A stretch of DNA of 64,000 nucleotides, taken from the NCBI RefSeq assembly GCF_002487355.1, contig NZ_NTMG01000064.1, positions 1 through 64,000 of the forward strand, in the 5' to 3' direction. Numbering within the stretch: the first letter of the stretch is position 1; each line of letters begins with the position of its first letter. The notes beneath the pieces were generated by a model that saw nothing but the letters and a program-made list of their open reading frames with translations, was not told the origin of the DNA and did no database searches. A program made the position numbers and the translations under genes. This DNA is from Candidatus Methanoperedens sp. BLZ2 (lineage in GTDB: Archaea; Halobacteriota; Methanosarcinia; Methanosarcinales; Methanoperedenaceae). Below, piece after piece: positions 1 to 8,931 of the stretch.

Positions 1-197
1 AACGGAAGGGATAGCGCACGGCAATGCACGATGTAACTTCTTGTCACGAGCACAACAGGATAATTACCAACATAAATTGAAGCAAATTTTATATCGTACA
101 TTAGGCTGACATATAGTAATATCCGAGACCTTTATCATGGGATCGGTAAATATCCCGCTTATTTAAAAATCCCGCCCAAAATTAGAATCTATTGCAA

Positions 198-929
198 TTA
201 TTCACCAAGCACTTCTTCGAAAACCCATGCATACTCATGAGGTTTTGTGAGGAATTCGAGTGTTTTTAAATCCCGCACGAGCCCGTACATCTCTTTGCTT
301 TTCTGCAATCCTATTTCTTTAAGATTTGCGGGTTTGCCAGGCTTAATTTCAGGCACATGTTCATATCGCGGATTTTTAACCATTCCTTTATCCAGAATGA
401 AATATGCGCCTCCGCCCTTTTCTTTTATTGGCTGGTATATGGACTCAAAGTCGCGCGCCACCCAGTTAGCCATTTTCAATACTTTATTTGATGCATTGAT
501 GGTAAGATGCCCGTAGCCTGGAGGGATTATTACCTTATCGCCTGCACCTGCTTTTACCAGGATCACATCATTTATTCCTTCATTATCCGGTTTTTGCAGT
601 ATATACGTTGCTTCGCCGCCCAGTACTTCATATATTTCAGGATACGTGATTTGCGTTCCGGGAACAAGAGGATGGTAATGACCTGCTGTTTTTACAAATT
701 CATTTCCCAGCATCTGAGGCGGGATTACTGTGATATCGTACCTCAGGCCATGTTCTTTCATGGCAGCGGCATCTTTTTTGCTCAGTGACAGCTCCCGGTA
801 CATATAATATAATTCCGAATTTTCTGCTTTTGAAAGCCATTTGCGGTCATAAATGACATCTTTCATGTCAAAAAGCCTGCGTACACCCGGTTTAACACCC
901 TTAGATATGATATCCGATATCGACTCCAT
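198..929 (-). CDS. pgi: Archaeal cupin-type glucose-6-phosphate isomerase
   Basis: Interconverts glucose 6-phosphate and fructose 6-phosphate in the cytoplasm (gluconeogenesis/glycolysis). The 243-aa protein is the length of the euryarchaeal cupin PGI family, which is unrelated to the bacterial/eukaryotic enzyme. The first cupin metal motif is visible at about residues 82-100 (TAGHYHP, then PGT and TYPEIYEVL, with the metal-binding His-x-His and Glu), followed by GEATYILQ; the second motif is at about 135-143 (IPPGYGHLTIN, metal-binding His). The ATG at 929 is preceded on its strand by an AT-rich TATA-like stretch (about 950-962) and a palindrome at 932-947. It stands alone, with about 630 bp of repeat-bearing sequence upstream. 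Identification is firm from the motifs. Confidence 0.95.
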   Translation of the reverse strand: MESISDIISKGVKPGVRRLFDMKDVIYDRKWLSKAENSELYYMYRELSLSKKDAAAMKEHGLRYDITVIPPQMLGNEFVKTAGHYHPLVPGTQITYPEIYEVLGGEATYILQKPDNEGINDVILVKAGAGDKVIIPPGYGHLTINASNKVLKMANWVARDFESIYQPIKEKGGGAYFILDKGMVKNPRYEHVPEIKPGKPANLKEIGLQKSKEMYGLVRDLKTLEFLTKPHEYAWVFEEVLGE

Positions 930-931
930 TA

Positions 932-947
932 TACACTAATTGGTGTA
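932..947. promoter_or_regulatory. Palindrome at the pgi transcription start
   Basis: TACAC and GTGTA arms face each other across six bases (TACACTAATTGGTGTA). The site lies between the TATA-like sequence of pgi (about 950-962, read on the minus strand) and its start codon, which is where a repressor would block initiation or elongation. The position is seen in the sequence; operator function is inferred. Confidence 0.4.
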
Positions 948-967
948 GTTTATTATATATATTCTAC

Positions 968-1485
968 CTAGTGTCTTGTCAAGTGTCAATTAGCAACAAA
1001 TAACCGAAATAAAATGATCTATAGTATTCCGCAAACTTCTGAAAAATGAAGACTTTTTTTCCTGAAGAAAATACATTGTTAGTTCTGGAAAAAGATTCTG
1101 TTGATTGCTATGGGGTCTGAAGAAAACAAACCGCAGATAAACGCAGATGAACGCAGATTTGTAGCATCAAATCCAGTGCATCTTATCGGTTCGTGGGATT
1201 TAGCGTTCTTCCTATTTTTAAGTTTCTCATATGTGTATGCTTCGGGAACGATTCGGCGCGTGGGAGAATATGGTTTTGGGGTTATTATTTTTCAAAAACC
1301 GTAGCATTAAATCTGCGTTCATCTGCGTTCATCTGCGGCTAATTTTTTCAAAAGCTGAACATAGTAATTCTTGCATGCCACAATTGCGCCGCATCCATAA
1401 CAGTTGATCACGTTTTTTATATAATTTGCGGAAAACTATAATTATCTCGATCTCATTTGACAATTTAGCCTTGACAGGACACTAG
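968..1485. repeat. MITE-like remnant with terminal inverted repeats
   Basis: A non-coding block of about 518 bp occupies the gap between pgi and the next gene. Its ends are CTAGTGTCTTGTCAAG at 968-983 and, inverted, CTAGTGTCCTGTCAAG at 1470-1485 (15 of 16 identical). The outermost CTAG could itself be a 4-bp target duplication. No transposase is encoded; the one 67-codon frame inside is an artefact of internal repeats. This looks like a non-autonomous transposon or the remains of one. No relative elsewhere in the window was found. Confidence 0.5.
1131..1338. repeat. Inverted pair of CGCAGAT-type 30-mers
   Basis: Positions 1131-1160 and 1309-1338 carry the same 30-base unit, built from CGCAGATRAA steps, in opposite orientations with one mismatch. 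The unit would form a long stem with a loop of about 148 bp. A shorter relative lies near 44340-44360 in the minus orientation. I know this repeat type as a common dispersed intergenic repeat in environmental prokaryotes; its role is unknown. It produces spurious peptides containing QINADERR. Confidence 0.6.
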
Positions 1486-1563
1486 TGATGATTATTGTAT
1501 GGAATTGTGTTATTCATTTGTGTTGCGCAATCTTTTTATTTTATTCCCGCTAATCAGCGCCAT

Positions 1564-2922
1564 ATGATAAAAAATTTTGTAATTATATTATTATGTATAT
1601 TATTATTTTCAACACCATACACCGCATTAGCGGTATCTGAGGTAACATTGAACGAAGTGAAAAGACCGCAAAGCGCTATCCTTTTCATAGTTGATGGTTT
1701 TGGCTCTTCATATTATTATCCTGAAACTTCACCTTTGGCATTAGACGGCTCTCTTCTTTCAAAAGCAAAGACCGGGAACCTGTCATTCGGGGCAAGGATC
1801 GCGGATATAAGGACAAAACATCCTGTAACGGGTATTGCGCATTCTATGATCGTAACAGGTTTTTCTGATGCAAATGAGGAGACTGTGGGTTATCCGGGGG
1901 CAACAATATTTGACATCACAAGAGAACATGGCTTTGTAAATCTTGCTATAATGCAAAGAGGGGATTTTATGAATATGCGAAGCGAACAGGATATAATTCT
2001 ATTTGCGGAAAATAATTCTATTGATGAGCCCCTGATGTCAATGCAAACAAAGAATGCGCCTGATGGCGTTTATGATCTGATGTATGAGTGGAAGATGAAA
2101 CTTCCTGCTTATCTTGATGATAAAAAAGGTGTGGATAAATATTCTGCATATAACAGATGGGGCATTGATGCTGCAAATGCCGCAGCTTCAGACATGATAA
2201 AAAAACATCCCTCCCGGAGATTCCTCCTGACCGTGAATATCGGAGCAATTGATAGCGGAGGACATAATATGGGGGATGATGATTACATGAAGTTGATCGA
2301 GAGCCTTGATTCGGATATCTATCCCCTTTATAAAACAGCGCTTGACAATAATATTGCATTCTTCCTGACAGCAGATCATGGCATGTCTTTTGCAACAATG
2401 AATTCACGACGTGGAGGTCATAGTTCCGATAAATATTCAACAAAGATTGAAAGCCTGAAAATACCTCTTGTAATACTCTCCCCGAATGCTGTAACGGGAA
2501 TCATCGGGGGTGAATATCAACAGGAAGACCTCGCTCCCACGCTTCTGGGTGTGCTTGACCTTCCAGATAATCTCCAGTACGGAGATGGCAATGCCATCAA
2601 TATAAAAAAATATGCCAGTATCTATGTAAAAGCTGATTCGAAGTACCAGGTCTCATTATGGAATAATGACCAGAAACTATCCGAGCGCTCGGATTCCGAA
2701 CTTATTTTCTCTGGCCTCCCCCTGAATTCAAGTTATACCCTGAAAGCAACAGGAGATGGCGGTACATTTGAAGAAATAGTGTCGCTTGATTCTGATAAAC
2801 AATTCAGTTTTAAAAAACCGGAGAGTTCATTCAATATCAGTAACAGGAGATTGATAGCAATTATTCTCATATTGATAGTTAATATTGCAGGATTGATTAT
2901 CATAAGACGGATCAAGGATTAA
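1564..2922 (+). CDS. Exported, membrane-anchored alkaline-phosphatase-superfamily hydrolase
   Basis: Predicted to hydrolyse phosphate or sulfate esters outside the cell; the substrate is unknown. The chosen ATG (23 codons inside the longest frame) begins a clean signal peptide, MIKNFVIILLCILLF with ALAVS at the likely cleavage site. Superfamily metal/nucleophile signatures follow: VDGFGSSYYYP near residue 40, GHNMGDDD near 230, and TADHGM near 270 with a later GGHSS. A C-terminal transmembrane helix (about 430-447) ending RRIKD anchors the protein with its catalytic domain outside. The layout resembles type I phosphodiesterase/nucleotide pyrophosphatase or phosphopentomutase-like members. Its end overlaps the convergent purH by four bases. 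Confidence 0.75.
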   Translation: MIKNFVIILLCILLFSTPYTALAVSEVTLNEVKRPQSAILFIVDGFGSSYYYPETSPLALDGSLLSKAKTGNLSFGARIADIRTKHPVTGIAHSMIVTGFSDANEETVGYPGATIFDITREHGFVNLAIMQRGDFMNMRSEQDIILFAENNSIDEPLMSMQTKNAPDGVYDLMYEWKMKLPAYLDDKKGVDKYSAYNRWGIDAANAAASDMIKKHPSRRFLLTVNIGAIDSGGHNMGDDDYMKLIESLDSDIYPLYKTALDNNIAFFLTADHGMSFATMNSRRGGHSSDKYSTKIESLKIPLVILSPNAVTGIIGGEYQQEDLAPTLLGVLDLPDNLQYGDGNAINIKKYASIYVKADSKYQVSLWNNDQKLSERSDSELIFSGLPLNSSYTLKATGDGGTFEEIVSLDSDKQFSFKKPESSFNISNRRLIAIILILIVNIAGLIIIRRIKD

Positions 2923-4523
2923 TGGTAAAAATGCCTCATACCCGTAAACACAAGCGATACTCCCAGCCTGTTAGCCGTAGCAATAACTTCCTTATCCCTT
3001 ATCGAGCCTCCCGGGGACACGATGTACCTTATATGATTCCCGGCTGAATGAATGATGCTGTCATCGAACGGGAAGAATGCATCTGATACCATGACGCACT
3101 CACTCATGATGTTTTTAACAAATTCATCCTCGCTTATATCCGGTTTTTCCCTTTCATAAAGGATCTTCAGGTTCTCTCTTGCTTTTGTGGCAGCCAGTTT
3201 CTTTATCGAATCCACCCTGTTTGGCTGTCCAGCACCTATCGCAAGTATCTGGTAACATCCTTTTTCATACTCCCTGGCAATAACTACTGCATTTGATTTT
3301 GTATATTTGCAGGCATTCAATGCAAACTCAGAAAGTCCCTTCTTTTCTTCGGGAAATTGATGCTGCGTCACAACATCCCATTTTTCATATAATCCCCGGT
3401 TCCTTGACTGGACAAGCATTCCTCCCACGATATAGCGGTATGTATTCTCAAGCGGCTTTCCATCATCCATTGATAATTCAAGGATACGAAGGTCTTTACT
3501 CTTGTTTTTGAGGTAAAAAAGCCCTTCTTCATCATATCCCGGGGCGATAATAAGTTCCACGAACCTGCCTTTTAAAAATTCAAGAGCAGAAAGATCAGGT
3601 TTGCGGGTCATGCAGATTATACTGCCAAACGATGAAACAGGATCCCCGTCCCATGCCCTTGACAGCGCTTCCTTCAAGGTATTGCCAGTTGCAAGTCCAC
3701 ATGGATTGCTGTGTTTTACGATCGAAACTGCTATTTTCTTTTTGCATCCGAGAACCACATTCAGGGCGCTTTCCGCATCCACATAATTGTTGTAAGAAAG
3801 CGCTTTTCCATGCAGTTGTTTTGCATTTGCGATCGTGGGTTCTGTTACGCCGGGCTCTTTATAAAATTTCGCGCTCTGGTGCCAGTTCTCACCATACCTG
3901 AGAGTTGTTCCTCCAACGAATTTCATGCGAAGGATATCTTCATTCCCAAGGGCGCAGCTTAAGTATGTGTCAATCGCGCAATCGTAATCTGCAATTCTTC
4001 TAAAAGCTTTGACTGCAAGCTTTTTCTTAGTTTCAGGGCTTATAGCACCTTTTTTAAGTTCTTCCAGGATCAAAGGATAATCTGCTGTGTCAGTAATTAC
4101 AGCTACATGATTGTAATTTTTTGCAGCAGCCCTTACAAGAGCCGGTCCTCCGATATCTATATTTTCAATAGCATCTTCAAGGTTTGCTTTACCTTCCACT
4201 GTTTTTTCAAATGGGTAAAGGTTAACAGCCACGATATCAATAAATTCAATACCATGTTCCCTGGCATCCTTTACATGGGATGGTTTATCCTGTAATGCAA
4301 GAATAGCGCCGTGGATTTTCGGGTGAAGTGTTTTTACTCTACCGTCCATCATCTCAGGGAATCCCGTAATATCGGAAACATCTCTTACATTTATCCCGGC
4401 TTTCTTTAATACCGAGTAAGTCCCGCCTGTCGAAATAATCTCAAATCCGAATCTGGCGAGCCCGGAGGCAAAATCAATTATACCATTTTTATCAGAAACG
4501 CTAATTAAAGCTTTCTTGGGCAG
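2919..4523 (-). CDS. purH: Bifunctional AICAR transformylase / IMP cyclohydrolase, probable CTG start
   Basis: Catalyses the last two steps of de novo purine synthesis. Family landmarks: MGS-like cyclohydrolase domain with STGGT, DVSDITGFPEMMDGRVKTLHP and KIHGAILA at the N-terminus, then the transformylase domain with VKHSNPCGLA and YVDAESALN. The longest ATG-initiated frame starts only at the MMDGR segment (4352), which would delete the first ~57 residues. The same frame continues upstream without interruption (KKALISVSDKNGIIDFA) to a TGA at 4530-4532. The only plausible initiator in that interval is CTG at 4523-4521, with a GGTGA Shine-Dalgarno about 8 nt upstream. Length from there is 534 aa, normal for PurH. 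Product is certain; the start is inferred. Confidence 0.9.
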   Translation of the reverse strand: MPKKALISVSDKNGIIDFASGLARFGFEIISTGGTYSVLKKAGINVRDVSDITGFPEMMDGRVKTLHPKIHGAILALQDKPSHVKDAREHGIEFIDIVAVNLYPFEKTVEGKANLEDAIENIDIGGPALVRAAAKNYNHVAVITDTADYPLILEELKKGAISPETKKKLAVKAFRRIADYDCAIDTYLSCALGNEDILRMKFVGGTTLRYGENWHQSAKFYKEPGVTEPTIANAKQLHGKALSYNNYVDAESALNVVLGCKKKIAVSIVKHSNPCGLATGNTLKEALSRAWDGDPVSSFGSIICMTRKPDLSALEFLKGRFVELIIAPGYDEEGLFYLKNKSKDLRILELSMDDGKPLENTYRYIVGGMLVQSRNRGLYEKWDVVTQHQFPEEKKGLSEFALNACKYTKSNAVVIAREYEKGCYQILAIGAGQPNRVDSIKKLAATKARENLKILYEREKPDISEDEFVKNIMSECVMVSDAFFPFDDSIIHSAGNHIRYIVSPGGSIRDKEVIATANRLGVSLVFTGMRHFYH

Positions 4524-4606
4524 AAAATATCACCTTACCTTAATGGAAAATCAAAGTTATAAGTTTTTCTGACGATGAAAATTGAATTTTCGTCATCTTC
4601 CAAATC

Positions 4607-4614
4607 TTAATATA
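4607..4614 (+). promoter_or_regulatory. TATA box of trmY
   Basis: TTAATATA lies about 40 bp ahead of the ATG at 4647 and only 16 bp ahead of an earlier in-frame ATG at 4623. Archaeal transcription starts about 25 bp downstream of the box, near 4635, so the earlier ATG would not be in the transcript. Confidence 0.5.
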
Positions 4615-4646
4615 CATTTAATATGCTTCAGGCATTTCTCCCTTAC

Positions 4647-5228
4647 ATGAAAGATTTTATAATCATCGGACATAAAGCAGTCACAGGAACGTTTTCCCTC
4701 AACGACCTTCCAGGGGCTGCCGGGCGCATGGACATCCTGTGCAGGTGCGTTAATGCCGCGCTATTTCTTTCTCATGATCTGAGAAGAGATGTTCGTGTTT
4801 TTCTTGTACTGAAAGGTGAACCATCCCCCCCAAAACTGATATGTTTTGATGGCAGCGCGGTCAGGTACCTGAGTCCTGATGAACGAAGCGCCGCATCATT
4901 AATAAAAAAAGCGCTTGAAAAGAATGCACAGGATTTCTGGACTGAATCCACGCCAGGAGTTAGCGTGAGAAAAGGAGATCTGGATATTCTTTTAAAGGAG
5001 CTGGATAAGAAAATCATATATTTACGGGAAGATGGCGAAGATATCCGCAAAAAGAATTTCGGTGAAGCTTTAGGTCCTTTATTTTTACTTGGAGACCATC
5101 TGGGTTTGACTGAGGATGAGGAGAGAATAGTTGCGGGATATAATCCTGAAATAATCAGCGTAGGGCCGCTCTCTTTGCATGCAGACCACTGCATCGTATT
5201 ATTGCATAACGAGATGGATAGGAAATAG
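4647..5228 (+). CDS. trmY: tRNA (pseudouridine(54)-N1)-methyltransferase
   Basis: Methylates N1 of pseudouridine 54 in archaeal tRNA, making m1-psi54. The 193-aa protein matches the TrmY/DUF358 SPOUT family: FIIIGHKA at the N-terminus, FSLNDLPGAAGRMDILCRCV, the loop FLVLKGEPSPPK, and FLLGDHLGLTEDEE in the knotted SAM-binding half. I chose ATG 4647 over 4623 because family members begin directly at the FLIxGHKA strand and because of the TATA position. Pus10, which makes the pseudouridine substrate, lies 1.1 kb downstream on the same strand. It stops with TAG, showing that TAG is a normal terminator here. Confidence 0.9.
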   Translation: MKDFIIIGHKAVTGTFSLNDLPGAAGRMDILCRCVNAALFLSHDLRRDVRVFLVLKGEPSPPKLICFDGSAVRYLSPDERSAASLIKKALEKNAQDFWTESTPGVSVRKGDLDILLKELDKKIIYLREDGEDIRKKNFGEALGPLFLLGDHLGLTEDEERIVAGYNPEIISVGPLSLHADHCIVLLHNEMDRK

Positions 5229-5309
5229 TTACTTTCAGATCGTCAGGCCAACAGGTTTCATAATTTTTATATTTTTTATATTTTTTGATGGAAAGTTTTA
5301 AAACGGATT

Positions 5310-5323
5310 AACAATATATTGTT
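5310..5323. promoter_or_regulatory. Perfect 14-bp palindrome upstream of a surface-protein gene
   Basis: AACAATATATTGTT is perfectly self-complementary and sits in an AT-rich promoter-like region 139 bp ahead of the ATG at 5462. It could be an operator or a TATA element with dyad symmetry; no cognate regulator is adjacent. Confidence 0.35.
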
Positions 5324-5461
5324 GTTTATTATAATACTTATGATTATGTAACCAGTTTTAAGAAAAGATGGTTTACGTTTTTCATAAGACCCGAATAAAA
5401 AAGATTGAGCAGTGTCCTGTCGCCAAACGTGGCACTGCCCAGGCCCCCTTTGGAGAGAGCG

Positions 5462-6301
5462 ATGAATCTATTAACCGCGTCGGTATTAATCCTTTCCGGA
5501 ATACTTGCGCTTCAGCTCGTATTTGTGGGCGCGCAATCCCAGGCTGTAAAAGGAGCAAATATTGTATTGCCAGAACCTGAAACACCTGCCTGGGCGGCTG
5601 CTGATATTCAATTACAAACTACGGCCGCTCTGCTTCCTGAACCAATGGAAATAACATATCCTGAACCAGCATCCATACCGGCTATGAGGCCCTACCGGAT
5701 CAATAAAGACCACGATATCTGGCATGCAAGTGATCCTGCTTCATATATTGATCCGGATAATGAATGGGTAAAGTACTATGCTTCAAAATTATACATAGAT
5801 TATGATGGAAGGTTGCGATATAAGAACAAACCGGTTCCGCTGAGAGTTGATACGGAAGGCAATGTTCTCCAGTGGACGGATGAGCCATTTATCAATACAT
5901 ATGTTTCAGATAATGATCAGTTCCATTACCCTCCGGACGAAGATGCGTGGGTCATGCCCGAATATTACCTGACCAATGGAATGAAGGATGACTGCGATGG
6001 CTGGATGGTTACAGTCACAAGTATGATGCAAAGCGGAGAACTATCTGTTAAGGAAAATTCAAGTTTTATGAAGAAAGTTATTCCTTCTAAAGCTGTTCTT
6101 GGATATATGGGACAATACAGGGATGGGTGGACTGAATATAAGGCTTACGACAAGACCTTTTTGACAACTACAGCGTTAGTGAGTACTGGTTTTAATGAGA
6201 AGCAGTCAGCCACTGAGTTCATAGAGAAAAAAGACAAATCAACTGCAAGACCTGTTTTTGAATTTGATAATAAGCATTTCGGGGATTATAAAGCCTGGTA
6301 A
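5462..6301 (+). CDS. Exported transglutaminase-like cysteine protein (putative)
   Basis: An exported protein of about 279 aa. The ATG at 5462 follows a GGAGAG ribosome site and starts a signal peptide (MNLLTASVLILSGILALQ, cut probably after VFVGA); the longer TTG-initiated frame would bury it. A proline/alanine-rich spacer is followed by a globular part. The pattern KDDCDGWMVTVTSMM (Cys followed by Asp and aliphatics, about residue 180) and later YRDGWTEYKAYDKTFL resemble the Cys and the basic/aromatic strand of transglutaminase-like (papain-fold) domains, except that the usual His before W is not obvious. Function is therefore tentative: a surface peptidase or cross-linking enzyme, or a catalytically dead relative. 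Confidence 0.55.
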   Translation: MNLLTASVLILSGILALQLVFVGAQSQAVKGANIVLPEPETPAWAAADIQLQTTAALLPEPMEITYPEPASIPAMRPYRINKDHDIWHASDPASYIDPDNEWVKYYASKLYIDYDGRLRYKNKPVPLRVDTEGNVLQWTDEPFINTYVSDNDQFHYPPDEDAWVMPEYYLTNGMKDDCDGWMVTVTSMMQSGELSVKENSSFMKKVIPSKAVLGYMGQYRDGWTEYKAYDKTFLTTTALVSTGFNEKQSATEFIEKKDKSTARPVFEFDNKHFGDYKAW

Positions 6302-6322
6302 TGGAAACATATTTAGAACACC

Positions 6323-7579
6323 ATGCATAATGTGAGCCAGATGACAATCCTTGATACAGCCCGTAAGATCGTTCATGAAGGTCCGATATGCGACCACTGC
6401 CTGGGCAGGCAGTTCGCAAAGCTTTCCACCGGGCTTTCCAATGACATGCGCGGGGCCGCACTGAAACTTGTGCTTGCTATGCATGCAGGAGCAGAAAAAG
6501 ACAAAGAACTGCAGGATGAGCTTGCCAGAAGCAGGGGTGAAATAAAATGCTGGGTATGCAATAATCTTTTTTTGAAAATAGATCCGTGGGTAACAAAGTC
6601 TATTGAGGTTCTTTCGGATTATGAATATAATAATTTCCTGGTAGGAACAAAGGTTACAGGACTTCTTGCTGAGAATGAAGAGATCCTGTGGGCAGAAAGC
6701 GGGACTACGTTTGCCGAACCTTTGAAGACAGAATTGAACCGGGAAGTCGGGAAAAGGATAGAAAAACTTACGGGAAAGAGGGCAAACCTTAAAAAACCAC
6801 AGGTTGTGGTGCTTCTTGACCTTGAAAATGATACTGTTGATGTAGAAATAAATTCGCTTTACATCTACGGCAGGTATCGGAAACTTATCCGCGGAATACC
6901 CCAGACAAGGTGGCCATGCCGGGAATGCGGAGGGAGAGGATGTGAACGATGCGATAATACCGGAAAGATGTACCAGGAATCAGTGGATGAATTGATAAAG
7001 CCGCATCTAATGTCAGCAGCGCGATGCGCAGATACTGCTTTTCATGGCGCAGGGCGCGAGGATATCGATGCCCTTATGCTTGGGGATGGGCGGCCATTTG
7101 TTGTTGAGGCAAAAAGACCCCATATCAGGAGTCTTGACCTGGAAGCCCTGGAAGCCGGAATAAACCGTGGTGCACAGGGTAAGATCGAAGTGCTTGGATT
7201 AAAATTCGTTGAGAGTGAAACTGTTGAACAGCTAAAATCCATGAAAGCGGATAAAGTATATCGTCTCAAGGTCACCCACAATACAACAGAGGAAAAACTT
7301 AAATCATCCATTAACGTAATAAGCCAGACTCTCATCAAACAGAAAACACCCACCAGAGTACTTCACAGGCGCGCGGACCTTGAACGAGTACGAAAGGTAC
7401 ACTCGGTCGAACTCGAATCGTATAATGAAAATACTGCTGTCCTCGTCATTAATTGTGAAGGCGGACTATATGTCAAGGAGCTGGTTTCTGGCGATGGCGG
7501 GCGCACAATACCCAGTGTAGCTTCACTGACAGGAAGCGAGGCAAAAGTTATTGAACTTGAAGTAATTAAAGTAGGATAA
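6323..7579 (+). CDS. pus10: Archaeal tRNA pseudouridine synthase Pus10
   Basis: Makes pseudouridine 54 and/or 55 in the T-loop of archaeal tRNA. The protein (418 aa) has the N-terminal zinc-binding cysteines (CDHCLGRQF near residue 20, CWVCNNLF near 75, and the pair [17 protein letters not shown] near 200), an intervening THUMP-like region, and the catalytic block [20 protein letters not shown], whose Asp after GREDI is the nucleophile. C-terminal features [12 protein letters not shown] and [13 protein letters not shown] match the family. Start may be ATG 6323 or ATG 6341; the latter has GTGAG just upstream. It is followed 28 bp later by rpl21e, probably in one operon. Confidence 0.95.
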   Translation: MHNVSQMTILDTARKIVHEGPICDHCLGRQFAKLSTGLSNDMRGAALKLVLAMHAGAEKDKELQDELARSRGEIKCWVCNNLFLKIDPWVTKSIEVLSDYEYNNFLVGTKVTGLLAENEEILWAESGTTFAEPLKTELNREVGKRIEKLTGKRANLKKPQVVVLLDLENDTVDVEINSLYIYGRYRKLIRGIPQTRWPCRECGGRGCERCDNTGKMYQESVDELIKPHLMSAARCADTAFHGAGREDIDALMLGDGRPFVVEAKRPHIRSLDLEALEAGINRGAQGKIEVLGLKFVESETVEQLKSMKADKVYRLKVTHNTTEEKLKSSINVISQTLIKQKTPTRVLHRRADLERVRKVHSVELESYNENTAVLVINCEGGLYVKELVSGDGGRTIPSVASLTGSEAKVIELEVIKVG

Positions 7580-7607
7580 AATAACAATCATAGTTCGGAG
7601 AAATATT

Positions 7608-7898
7608 ATGGCAAAAACCCACGGAACAAGAAGAAAATCACGATATAAATTAAAGAAAACAGTCAGAGAAAAAGGATTATCACCGATCAGCAGGGCGATC
7701 CAGGAGTTCCATGAGGGAGACATTGTGAACATTGATCTTGACCCGAGCATCCAGAATGGAATGCCTCATCCCAAATTCCAGGGCAGGACCGGAAAAGTCA
7801 TGACCCAGCGTGGCCGGGCCTATATTGTTGAAGTCAGGGATGGCGGACTGATGAAAGAAGTTATCATTCTTCCAGAGCATTTAACCCCCCAGAACTAA
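7608..7898 (+). CDS. rpl21e: 50S ribosomal protein L21e
   Basis: Archaeal/eukaryotic-type large-subunit protein, 96 aa, the normal length. The N-terminus [17 protein letters not shown] and the core [20 protein letters not shown] and FQGRTGKV are diagnostic. It heads the common archaeal order rpl21e-rpoF-DUF655-ksgA, 11 bp before rpoF, so co-transcription and translational coupling are likely. Confidence 0.97.
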   Translation: MAKTHGTRRKSRYKLKKTVREKGLSPISRAIQEFHEGDIVNIDLDPSIQNGMPHPKFQGRTGKVMTQRGRAYIVEVRDGGLMKEVIILPEHLTPQN

Positions 7899-7909
7899 CT
7901 GGTGAAACA

Positions 7910-8260
7910 ATGTTAGTGAAGCAGATAATCAGTGAAGATATTTTGACTCTTGGCGAGGTAAGGAGCCTGCTTGAAGAGGTTAGAGAAGAGAGGGCAAAGG
8001 AAGACAAGGAACTCGGATATGAGTTGCGTAAGGCGATCTCTCATGCTGAAATGTTTGCCAGGCTGGAACCAGGGAAATCCCGGGAATTAATGAACGAGTT
8101 ATTAAAACTTGAAAAAATGAAACCGGAGATAGCTGTAAGGATAGTCGATATCCTTCCTCTGACCAATGATGAGGTCAGGTCGATCTATGCGAAAGAACGA
8201 TATACCCTGAGTGAAAAAGAACTGAAGGATATTCTTGAGCTAGTGATGAAATATACCTGA
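7910..8260 (+). CDS. rpoF: DNA-directed RNA polymerase subunit F (Rpb4 homologue)
   Basis: Forms the stalk of archaeal RNA polymerase together with RpoE' (Rpb7), which is encoded at 55644-56288. The 116-aa helical protein has the typical features of the family: start MLVKQIISEDILTLGEV, charged helix, and C-terminal HRDC-like part (VRIVDILPLTNDEVRSIYAKER). It has an RBS-like GGTGA just ahead of the ATG. Conserved gene order with rpl21e and the DUF655 gene supports the call. Confidence 0.93.
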   Translation: MLVKQIISEDILTLGEVRSLLEEVREERAKEDKELGYELRKAISHAEMFARLEPGKSRELMNELLKLEKMKPEIAVRIVDILPLTNDEVRSIYAKERYTLSEKELKDILELVMKYT

Positions 8261-8340
8261 AACTAATTATAAAACTATATAAACATCTTTCTATATATTA
8301 ACAGTTTGAATTAGAGAAATTCCAAAGCGAGTGGTATTTG

Positions 8341-8931
8341 ATGATAACCCTAGGAAAAAGGCAAGAAAAAGAAGACACAGCTTACATTCTGGATTATCTA
8401 CATTATGGGCGTTCTGATGATTCCCGCCCGATGTATCAAAAAAAGCCCCTTATTCATGCAATCGGGGAAAAACATTTTGTTTTGATGGAGCTTATACCTA
8501 AAGAGAATGTAGTCCCTAATGTCTATGATAAAGTTTATATCGGGGATGGAGATCGTCCTGTTATCGATCATGTCAAGAGGCGTATCACTTATAATGAGCT
8601 TACCCATGGAGCACAGCTGGAGCTTCCCGCTGTTATTGAAAAAATAGTTCTTGCAAATGAAATCCGGTTTTTGGCTTTCTTTAATGATGCATATCCGATA
8701 ACAACGCGTCTTCATATGCTTGAGCTATTACCAGGAATTGGAAAGAAGCTCATGTGGGGAATAATAGAAGAGAAAAAGAAGGGTAAATTTGAAAGTTTCA
8801 AGAATCTTGTTGAAAGGGTAAAAGGTCTTCATGCTCCTGAAAAACTTATTGCGCACAGGGTTCTGGATGAATTGAAGGACGATAATATTAAATATCGTGT
8901 TTTTACAACCCCTATGCCCCCCAGAAGATGA
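8341..8931 (+). CDS. DUF655 family nucleic-acid-binding protein
   Basis: Conserved archaeal protein always found near rpl21e/rpoF/ksgA; its precise role is unknown, but it is predicted to bind RNA or DNA. The 196-aa product begins at ATG 8341 (an in-frame TTG lies one codon before). The N-terminal half (YILDYLHYGR, DKVYIGDGDRPVIDHVKRRI) looks like a small beta barrel. The C-terminal half (LHMLELLPGIGKKLMWGIIEEK) contains a helix-hairpin-helix signature, LPGIGKK. A TATA-like CTATATAAAC sits near 8275. Its stop overlaps the ATG of ksgA. Confidence 0.85.
   Translation: MITLGKRQEKEDTAYILDYLHYGRSDDSRPMYQKKPLIHAIGEKHFVLMELIPKENVVPNVYDKVYIGDGDRPVIDHVKRRITYNELTHGAQLELPAVIEKIVLANEIRFLAFFNDAYPITTRLHMLELLPGIGKKLMWGIIEEKKKGKFESFKNLVERVKGLHAPEKLIAHRVLDELKDDNIKYRVFTTPMPPRR

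Noticed and set aside
1-197. A tRNA or other RNA gene at the window's left edge
   Set aside because: No cloverleaf, T-loop (GGTTCRA) or A/B-like conserved boxes were found; I see no feature here.
1101-1304. A 67-codon open frame in the gap after pgi
   Set aside because: It is made by the CGCAGAT-type repeat (QINADERR) inside the MITE-like element, has no ribosome site, and matches nothing I know.
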